Shown here one piece after another: positions 60,901 through 64,000 of a DNA stretch of 64,000 bases. The notes beneath the pieces are model-generated. The model did no database searches, had not been told where the DNA came from, and saw nothing but the letters and a program-made list of their open reading frames with translations. Source of the DNA: Mactra quadrangularis (lineage: Eukaryota > Mollusca > Bivalvia > Venerida > Mactridae); the NCBI GenBank assembly GCA_025267735.1, contig CM046304.1, positions 15,252,001-15,316,000 of the forward strand, given 5' to 3'. The position numbers were made by a program, and so were the translations under genes. Every line of letters begins with the position of its first letter. Position 1 is the first letter of the stretch.

Positions 60901-61370
60901 GCATACTTTCATGGAGATTGGTCATGAGAAAAATTTCTACAGCCATTCTCTTTCTAATTCTAAATCATGTAGAGTAATTGTCAGTCACTAATGGAAGTAT
61001 GCACATAGTAACTGGTTAACTGTTAAGTAAAGTCCATAGATTTAGCCTTTCCAGGGATAGTGAGTAGGTTGACTGACCACTGAAATATCACCAAAACAAA
61101 ATGTGTACAACCTAACCAAACAAAAAAATTAAATTAACCATTCATCCTTTTTTTATCAATATTTACTTTATATTAAATGTTAGTGTTTTATTTTATTTTT
61201 TCAGTCGTGGTGTCTGCAAGAATTTAGTAGATGTATTACAATGTAGATGTTTTGGATTGTTTCGTCCAAGCAAGTTAGATTGGTTTTCAATGTTTGATCT
61301 ACCTGGAAGAGAAACACAAAACCCAAGAATGTCTTTGAATGTACCAAGAGATAATTATCAGTTTGTGTAA
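39897..61370 (+). CDS. ZDHHC17: ZDHHC17/HIP14 ankyrin-repeat palmitoyltransferase (15 coding exons)
   Basis: About 670 aa. The protein S-palmitoylates synaptic and Golgi proteins and binds substrates through its ankyrin domain. Exons 2-7 encode the ankyrin repeats, with [10 protein letters not shown] and [10 protein letters not shown]87 and W117 have the same spacing as human N100 and W130, which bind substrate motifs. Exons 8-10 give the first membrane helices, exon 11 the CCHC/DHHC domain (DHHCPW, catalytic C462), exons 12-13 further helices, exon 14 TTNE (558-561) plus a His-rich insertion, and exon 15 the C terminus ending YQFV (YQLV in human). All junctions keep frame; only the exon 9 end and exon 10 start are uncertain. 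The start ATG has A at -3 and G at +4. Human ZDHHC17 has 632 residues; the N terminus is shorter here and residues 572-612 are extra. Confidence 0.93.
40580..40809 (+). CDS. ZDHHC17: ZDHHC17 exon 2
   Basis: A proline-rich start (PPPPPPP), then [18 protein letters not shown] and the first ankyrin repeat ending NNRLDIVK. Donor GTAAGA, phase 2. Confidence 0.93.
40834..42241. mobile_element. hAT-like non-autonomous element, 5-bp target duplication
   Basis: The 15-bp perfect terminal inverted repeats are CAGTGCTCCAGCTAG and CTAGCTGGAGCACTG, flanked by TGTAA on both sides (40829-40833, 42242-42246). GGGCAGGGCG motifs recur next to both ends. No transposase was seen in 1408 bp. CAG(G/T)G ends with 5-6-bp duplications fit some hAT subgroups; that placement is inference. 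Confidence 0.75.
43663..45843 (+). CDS. LINE reverse transcriptase, open but N-terminally truncated
   Basis: From the first ATG at 43804 the protein has 679 residues, and the frame is open back to 43663 (with FWRYF and [11 protein letters not shown], typical of the endonuclease-RT linker). Visible RT motifs are [38 protein letters not shown], the motif A aspartates in [23 protein letters not shown] and the catalytic FADD (283-286). Near the C terminus a CxxC...H...C knuckle (CQIC, then FHFIFKC) follows, as in Jockey/CR1-type LINEs. Clade assignment would need a phylogeny. The lack of stops or frameshifts across more than 2 kb indicates a recent insertion, although without its endonuclease domain this copy is unlikely to be autonomous. 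Confidence 0.88.
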   Translation: MYRFNRCKNFESLKKSRPRDFWRYFKTQQHTSATNVPLDEFKNYFESMFADVNRTYHENSEHFNNSHDFDNNESLYENLNVPITYDEVRKAIQKMKTNKSPGEDKLLNEYFIEASDILAGHLTEIFNKILDQGVYPEAWTRGVIIPLFKKGGNYYDVSGYRGITLLSNFGKLFSCILNKRISDWAEQNVAISDAQFGFRPGRSTIDAVFILQSLIQKLIGENKRLYCSFIDLKRCFDSIYRHALWWKLHKYGLNGKILRIIRNMYQSVKSCVKYCDNYSDYFDISVGLRQGEILSPILFSLFVEDLELFLQDRLESGLTLNDICIILLLFADDMVILGLTPEGLQLSLDKLHEYCSTWGLEVNVQKTKIVVFRKRGSVNLHERWSYGNENIEIVDNFNYLGVTLNYKGSFDLNTQTLYGKGLKAMNVLISNLKRYETKPKVALLLFDAFVSSVITFGCEIWGFTKSKQLETLHLKFCKTILGVKQTSCNVSVYGELGRFPLHINRFVRILKYWYKLCYSDNIIIKSIVESSLDDVNKGHVNWFSNVKKLLEKYGFLHIWHNPYSINIKQFIPIFKQRLFDEFLQSWYSKKESSSSLKLYNSIKDSFCLETYLNTIISRKYRTYLTKLHISGLNLRIQTGRYSNNRVERNQRFCQICNSIDVEDEFHFIFKCPMYDHIRKDYIKKFYRTKPSMFKFINLLNNSNKSELISLAKYIEEALIIRNNVLT
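46222..46260 (+). repeat. (TTCTG)n LINE tail
   Basis: About eight near-perfect pentamers directly after the LINE 3' region. A similar but shorter AATAAAGTGTAGTTTCTGTT tail at 24560-24590 suggests a second LINE 3' remnant there. Confidence 0.8.
46873..46950 (+). CDS. ZDHHC17: ZDHHC17 exon 3
   Basis: Encodes [16 protein letters not shown] followed by [10 protein letters not shown]. Acceptor TTTTTACAG, donor GTATAT, phase 2. Confidence 0.93.
46951..47476 (+). other. ZDHHC17 intron 3
   Basis: 526 bp; nothing recognised besides splice sites. Confidence 0.85.
47477..47547 (+). CDS. ZDHHC17: ZDHHC17 exon 4
   Basis: Encodes [20 protein letters not shown] and DGE; phase 1 donor GTTAGC. Confidence 0.92.
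47548..48232 (+). other. ZDHHC17 intron 4
   Basis: A block at about 48059-48150 (GTTGCATACTTTT, then GTACAAACAAACCTAATT) is repeated in diverged form at 61716-61800. No coding sequence. Confidence 0.7.
48233..48371 (+). CDS. ZDHHC17: ZDHHC17 exon 5
   Basis: Ankyrin repeat with [20 protein letters not shown] and [11 protein letters not shown]; phase 2 donor GTAAGT. Confidence 0.93.
48372..49141 (+). other. ZDHHC17 intron 5 with an interspersed repeat
   Basis: About 48554-48970 is an interspersed repeat with termini CAATCTGATTAAAACCCGAT and ATCTGTTTACGGAGATTG. A fused-end derivative occurs at 13257-13305. Confidence 0.6.
49142..49304 (+). CDS. ZDHHC17: ZDHHC17 exon 6
   Basis: Encodes [15 protein letters not shown], then [15 protein letters not shown] and [15 protein letters not shown]; donor GTAATA, phase 0. 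Confidence 0.93.
49331..50988. mobile_element. hAT element, non-autonomous, perfect 8-bp target duplication
   Basis: The ends CAGGGACCAGGAAATTCGCC and GGCGATTTCCTGGTCCCTG are inverted repeats. TGCGTGTG flanks both sides (49323-49330, 50989-50996). ATCGGTCC motifs recur near both ends and may be transposase-binding sites. No transposase ORF was recognised in 1658 bp. It starts only 26 bp after the exon 6 donor. Confidence 0.85.
50105..50366 (-). mobile_element. tRNA-derived SINE inside the hAT element
   Basis: On the minus strand the head reads GGGTCGATAGCGCAGTTGGC (A box) with GCGGGTTCGAATCCCACCC (B box, about 50288-50306). The body shares GGAAGTTTCCGGCCTTGTGG and the block ending TTGTGTTGATACGGCGTTAA with the copy at 56655-56900. 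Confidence 0.8.
51326..51508. mobile_element. Pogo/Tigger-like MITE, best-preserved copy
   Basis: The ends TACAGTATAACCTCTGCAGA and AGAGAGGTTGTACTGTA are inverted; the unit is 183 bp. It matches 16066-16530 and 28288-28441. Confidence 0.7.
51620..51745 (+). CDS. ZDHHC17: ZDHHC17 exon 7
   Basis: Encodes [30 protein letters not shown] linker sequence and YTANK; phase 0 at both ends. Confidence 0.92.
52249..52530 (+). mobile_element. Helitron/Helentron-like short element, copy A
   Basis: A 5' palindrome (ATACCCCCGCTTC, then GAGGGGGGTAT), a GTCC/GTGC microsatellite, and a 3' hairpin GTGAGC-ATTA-GCTCAC (52502-52517), ending CTTGTT 13 nt later. It closely matches 59634-59903. No target duplication was seen. 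Confidence 0.65.
52607..52737 (+). repeat. Intronic block also present at 57669-57786
   Basis: AACTTGTTAGCTCAG, then ATATGTTTTCTGAGTTCACT and CAGTGA, recur in order before exon 11. Both copies sit just upstream of a splice acceptor. Confidence 0.55.
52748..52887 (+). CDS. ZDHHC17: ZDHHC17 exon 8
   Basis: First membrane helices: [20 protein letters not shown] and [15 protein letters not shown]; phase 2 donor GTAAGT. Confidence 0.9.
52888..54098 (+). other. ZDHHC17 intron 8
   Basis: Contains the 145-bp-repeat Helitron-like element (53191-53711); the rest holds nothing recognised. Confidence 0.8.
53191..53711 (+). mobile_element. Helitron/Helentron-like element with 145-bp repeats
   Basis: The 5' palindrome is ATATGCCGAAAGAATTTCGG followed by TCATAT. 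A short GTCC microsatellite and almost three identical 145-bp repeats (starts 53264, 53409, 53554) follow, then GGGCATATAATGCTCCGCC, a small stem and CTCTTGTT. It has the same terminal design and repeat length as the 19926-23048 element but different repeat sequence. Confidence 0.65.
54099..54226 (+). CDS. ZDHHC17: ZDHHC17 exon 9 (3' end uncertain)
   Basis: Encodes [28 protein letters not shown] and part of the next helix. Phase needs a phase 1 end: the candidates are GTTCCT (exon ending 54226) or GTGATA (ending 54235), both weak donors. Family length favours the shorter forms. Confidence 0.7.
54625..56531. mobile_element. hAT-like element with 17-bp ends and CTTGTCC subterminal repeats
   Basis: The ends CAGGGCTCGACATTAAC and GTTAATGTCGAGCCCTG are perfect inverted repeats flanked by ATTAA (54620-54624, 56532-56536). 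Several CTTGTCC or GGACAAG heptamers cluster within about 100 bp of each end, as expected for transposase-binding sites. The 1907-bp interior has no recognisable transposase. Confidence 0.8.
56560..56900 (+). mobile_element. tRNA-derived SINE copy, degraded head
   Basis: GATAGCACGCCGGGATTTG and GGAGAAGTTTCCGACCTTGTGGAAGG-type body sequence (56762-56790) match the minus-strand SINE at 50105-50366. The tail is CATTAAACCCAGTAAAAATA. The B box is lost and a G-run (56598-56610) interrupts the head. Confidence 0.65.
56949..57073 (+). CDS. ZDHHC17: ZDHHC17 exon 10 (5' end uncertain)
   Basis: Encodes a membrane helix and [20 protein letters not shown], equivalent to the KSWKSDPG region of vertebrate ZDHHC17. 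Possible acceptors end at 56948, 56954 or 56969; all are phase 1 and all have poor pyrimidine tracts. The donor GTGAGT at 57074 is clear. Confidence 0.7.
57074..57804 (+). other. ZDHHC17 intron 10
   Basis: Contains the 57669-57786 block shared with intron 7; otherwise nothing recognised. Confidence 0.8.
57805..57961 (+). CDS. ZDHHC17: ZDHHC17 exon 11 (DHHC domain)
   Basis: Encodes [17 protein letters not shown], the zinc ligands of the cysteine-rich domain and [14 protein letters not shown]. Acceptor ATATTACAG, donor GTAAGT, phase 1. Confidence 0.97.
57962..58918 (+). other. ZDHHC17 intron 11
   Basis: Includes a C/G-rich stretch (58180-58280) of unknown origin and a SINE fragment (58655-58830). 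Confidence 0.7.
58655..58830 (+). mobile_element. SINE fragment (3' body), well preserved
   Basis: GGCAGTTGTCAGTCACTGAC, then GAGATTTAGCCTTTCCAGGA, GACCACCGTTATATGACC and GTTAAACCCAACAAACAA. This is the clearest copy of the body shared with 13612, 25495, 28600 and 60753. Confidence 0.7.
58919..59002 (+). CDS. ZDHHC17: ZDHHC17 exon 12
   Basis: [20 protein letters not shown] and WCIYGTVS: the third membrane helix, just after the DHHC domain; phase 1 at both ends. Confidence 0.95.
59003..59435 (+). other. ZDHHC17 intron 12
   Basis: 433 bp; nothing recognised. Confidence 0.85.
59436..59596 (+). CDS. ZDHHC17: ZDHHC17 exon 13
   Basis: Luminal loop and fourth helix: [20 protein letters not shown], ending SQLYQ; phase 0 donor GTTTGT. 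Confidence 0.95.
59597..60522 (+). other. ZDHHC17 intron 13
   Basis: Contains the Helitron-like copy 59634-59903, then a fragment (59905-59975) related in reverse to 51850-51985 (GTAAACATTTGGTTTGG). Confidence 0.75.
59634..59903 (+). mobile_element. Helitron/Helentron-like short element, copy B
   Basis: Nearly the same sequence as 52249-52530 over most of its length, including the 5' palindrome, the GTGAGC-ATTA-GCTCAC hairpin and the CTTGTT end. The two differ mainly in the length of the microsatellite. Confidence 0.7.
60523..60716 (+). CDS. ZDHHC17: ZDHHC17 exon 14 with His-rich insertion
   Basis: Starts [19 protein letters not shown] (the conserved TTxE motif). It then carries a charged segment and [16 protein letters not shown] (591-606), with seven histidines and one cysteine in 16 residues, before rejoining the family at NPF. 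Donor GTATGT, phase 2. Confidence 0.95.
60717..61204 (+). other. ZDHHC17 intron 14
   Basis: Mostly occupied by a SINE with a doubled head (60753-61125). Confidence 0.8.
60753..61125 (+). mobile_element. SINE with two tandem tRNA-like heads
   Basis: GGCTAGCTCAGTTGATAGCG at 60753 and GGCTAGCTCAGTCCAAAGC at 60837 are A-box-like starts 84 bp apart. Each is followed by a B-box-like segment (GGGTTTATCTGGG; GTGGGTTCTATACCTGGG) and GGGCATACTTTC. The usual body and an AACCAAACAAAAAAA-type tail follow. Confidence 0.7.
61205..61370 (+). CDS. ZDHHC17: ZDHHC17 exon 15 (terminal)
   Basis: Encodes [27 protein letters not shown] and the C terminus [10 protein letters not shown], then TAA at 61368-61370. 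Confidence 0.95.
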
Positions 61371-61562
61371 TATGAGAATATTGCAATCTTGTATTATTTG
61401 TTTTGGAACTCAATTTGATGGATTTTTACTGCAGAAAAAAATGTTTGTACCAAATGTATTAATTAACAAGGTTGAAATGGCCCTCAATGCATATTTGTTT
61501 AGCAATTGTATGCTATGCTCGGCTTACTTCGTAAATCATGACTATGTTAATTATTTAAACTG

Positions 61563-61568
61563 AATAAA
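61563..61568 (+). terminator. Candidate poly(A) signal, ZDHHC17
   Basis: First AATAAA after the stop codon, about 190 bp downstream. Later signals exist, so longer 3'UTRs are likely. Confidence 0.35.
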
Positions 61569-62761
61569 TATACATTGTATACTAAGATTTGTTTGTTTGG
61601 AAGCTTTTTTTGTTGACTGATACAAAAGTAAATTGAGGGCAAGTTTAATATTGTTTACTAATACCTATGTTAAACTAAGTTAAAATAATGATGTGTTTAC
61701 ACTAGACAGTAGGTTTTAATCTGTGTTGCATACTTTTCAGCATTAATATGTGAAATTACTTCATTTTGCAAGGATACATTTGGTACAAACTAACCTTTTT
61801 CATTTGGAAAAAGTAATTAATTCAAGTATGAACTATTTGTGTATGTTTTGATACATATTGTGTTATTTTACTTATTATAATGCTTATCGTGAACAAAATT
61901 CCATCCTATTTTAGATCTAAGACTTAGCTTGTGTTTTGTAATTATTTGATATACTTTGTCCACCTAAATTTCTTATTGCATTGTGAAAAAAAATGCATTG
62001 ATTTATGTGATTTTGTTATTTTTTGTACATTTTTTCTTATTATTTATACTCTTTGTATATCATTCATAAATATAATTATATATGTTTTGGCACACCAGAG
62101 TTTGAAGACTCTAACTTGATGGGACGTAACAAAAAGTTAAAGGTAGCCAGAAAGATCAGTCAGTGTGTGTGCCATAACTTGTCTACTTCTTAAATGAATT
62201 GAGTTTTAGACTTAGATTCTTGGTTTTCATTTCTTTGGTTAATGCAACACTGCTCTTTTTTTGTTTTTTTAAATTTATTTTGATTATTTTTTTAATAATT
62301 CCATGATGTACATGTACATCCAAAAATAAAAAGCTTCAACCAGATTTGAATTTGAAATTTTGTGGCCGAATGCCATTTTGCTCCAACTGAAAAGAGGTTT
62401 AGTTTTAATGCAACATTCCCTGGTAGTTCAGTTTAGACGTTCTGAATTTTTTTTGAAACTGCGAAAGGCAGTGATCCATTAAGCCAATGATTTATTTATT
62501 ATCATATTTTGAAGAATTCCGTTGCAGTGTGTAAGAGTTTAATCGTCTTATATTTGGTGAAAATGTGCTATTTTACTACATGTATGTGCTGTTCTAGTTA
62601 GATTCCTTCATTGCTGTGAAAATAATGTTTATATCTTCAAACTACTAAATATTTTACCATTGTATTGAAATCCTTGCTGCGATTATGTGTTATTGTTTAA
62701 ATGCTCTGTTTTATTGCCGTGTTATTGATAGTTATGCTTGAGCATAAAGAATGGTAACATC

Positions 62762-62847
62762 TAGAGCTGTCATTGATTTAGCTCGAAGCATATCGACGAT
62801 TTCAACATGCCAAGAAATAAGTATCGTCAGAATGGATGACAGCTCTA
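62762..62847. mobile_element. Miniature TAGAGCTGTCAT element, 86 bp
   Basis: The ends TAGAGCTGTCATTGAT and ATGACAGCTCTA are inverted. The flanks GTAACATC (62754-62761) and GTAACAAC (62848-62855) match at 7 of 8 positions, suggesting a hAT-type 8-bp duplication. It is related to the larger element at 39012-39779. Confidence 0.65.
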
Positions 62848-64000
62848 GTAACAACTTGATATAATGTCTTAATTGTAGCTCTTCACATTAATGTTGTTGC
62901 ATGGATTTATATACTGCAAATTATCTAATCATGTCAACTAGGATTTCCTACTTGGAAGTCATGATTTATTTTTACTTTTGTACTATCAAGTATTAATGTT
63001 TTCTTAGTGTTCTGTGATTTACCTGTTTTTGTTTTGATACATTTTTATAAGAATTTTTATATTGCATTAATCACTGTAAATCATGATTGAGTTTTGCTCA
63101 TTTATCATTCAGTTGTCATATTTATACATATTGATGTAATAATCAATGATAAATATCATTGTAATTATAGATCAAATTTATATTAAATTTTAAGCACAAC
63201 TTTTTGTCTGTGTAGTCCATATATGTATATTATTTTATAGGAAACAATTTTAGGAAACTTAGGGAGCTTTCACTAAGTGTCTTTTTGACGATTTTGTCTC
63301 AAATGTGAACTTAGTGCGTAGAAATAAATTTTAAGTATAAAAACAACACAAAAAAACAACAGTTAAAAATGTGTGCTTGTGTACAAAAATGGGTGAAATT
63401 ATGATTTTGTGTGATTAGGTGTTAAAAATGATGTAAATTTCAATAGACTCTAGCTAAATATTTGGCTTTTCCATGCAGTACAAACAAACTTCAGTCATTA
63501 CAATAAAAAAATGTATGGAAAGAGCAGTAAATTTTAGATAGTGTTTTTTTGTTTTTCAGCTATATTGTGTGAAAATCTTTGTTTGTGTAATGTTCTTTGG
63601 TTTAATAATAAATCTAGAGAAGCTTGGTAAAATGATAAGATGAAGATTATTCTTAGAACATTTTTAGAGAGTGAGATCAAATCAGCATGTACATGTTTAT
63701 AATTTCAACAAGAATTATCTCCCTTTACAACATACCTGGTACCTGTATAACATAACAGTTTGTACCGCCTGTGCACGGATGGAAAAAACATAATTTGGTA
63801 GTTTTGAATTATATTAATTTGTGACTGATTTGAAACTAGGCTAAAAATGTAAATGATTTAGCTATGTTTTTTCTACAATTTGATGATAATACACATGACA
63901 TGGATTTTGTTGTCTCAATGTTATCTGTGCTTGTGTCATTGACACAAATATATATGTATGTGTAACCTTTCTGCTACATAATATATTGGACTCTTTGAGT

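Larger units (their letters stand above)
61371..64000 (+). other. ZDHHC17 3'UTR and downstream
   Basis: No further coding exon was seen. AATAAA occurs at 61563-61568, 62325-62330 and 63607-63612; any could define the transcript end. A block at 61716-61800 repeats part of intron 4, and a miniature transposon lies at 62762-62847. Confidence 0.6.

Noticed and set aside
1..64000. CRISPR arrays, operons, bacterial promoters or replication origins
   Set aside because: Spliced genes, SINEs, LINEs and MITEs show this is animal nuclear DNA. The only regular repeats are satellites and microsatellites without spacer diversity.

Overview
The window looks like animal nuclear DNA, AT-rich and repeat-rich, most likely from a marine bivalve mollusc. 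Genes are split by GT-AG introns of 0.4 to 7 kb. The repeats are of types common in bivalve genomes: MITEs, tRNA-derived SINEs, and Helitron-like elements whose tandem arrays carry TGACCTTGACC motifs. No species can be named from sequence alone.

Three host genes could be assembled by joining exons in frame. (1) A small TNF-receptor-like type I membrane protein on the + strand (4567-5002 joined to 11853-11950, 177 aa) has one cysteine-rich domain and a 43-residue tail. (2) PPP1R15 (GADD34/CReP family, the eIF2alpha-phosphatase targeting subunit) lies on the - strand (36089-34257 joined to 33806-33588, 683 aa). The splice falls exactly inside the PP1-binding KVHF motif, and the leader holds several upstream ORFs. 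(3) ZDHHC17/HIP14, an ankyrin-repeat DHHC palmitoyltransferase, lies on the + strand in 15 coding exons (39897-61370, about 670 aa). It carries a histidine-rich insertion absent from the vertebrate protein as I know it. PPP1R15 and ZDHHC17 are divergent, with start codons about 3.8 kb apart.

Layout: 1-4.1 kb, gene-poor flank with a hAT-type MITE and a hairpin element. 4.1-12.9 kb, TNFR-like gene with a 6.85-kb intron. 12.9-33.6 kb, a transposon-rich stretch with no confident host gene; it holds nested MITEs, a 3.1-kb Helitron-like element with a higher-order 145-bp array, SINE pieces, and an internally deleted Tc1/mariner element with matching 32-bp ends. 33.6-36.4 kb, PPP1R15. 36.4-39.9 kb, a divergent intergenic region with hairpin elements and a three-level nest of transposons. 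39.9-61.4 kb, ZDHHC17, whose introns hold hAT-like elements with readable target-site duplications, a 5'-truncated LINE with an open reverse transcriptase, SINEs and three Helitron-like copies. 61.4-64 kb, 3'UTR and downstream sequence.

The most unusual material is (a) a family of 75-120-bp hairpin elements with exchangeable arms, (b) three sets of Helitron-like elements sharing a terminal architecture, two of them with an identical 145-bp repeat period and arrays of nuclear-receptor-like motifs, (c) the His-rich insertion in ZDHHC17, (d) the PPP1R15 upstream ORFs, and (e) a tendency of insertions in ZDHHC17 to sit 24-38 bp downstream of splice donors.
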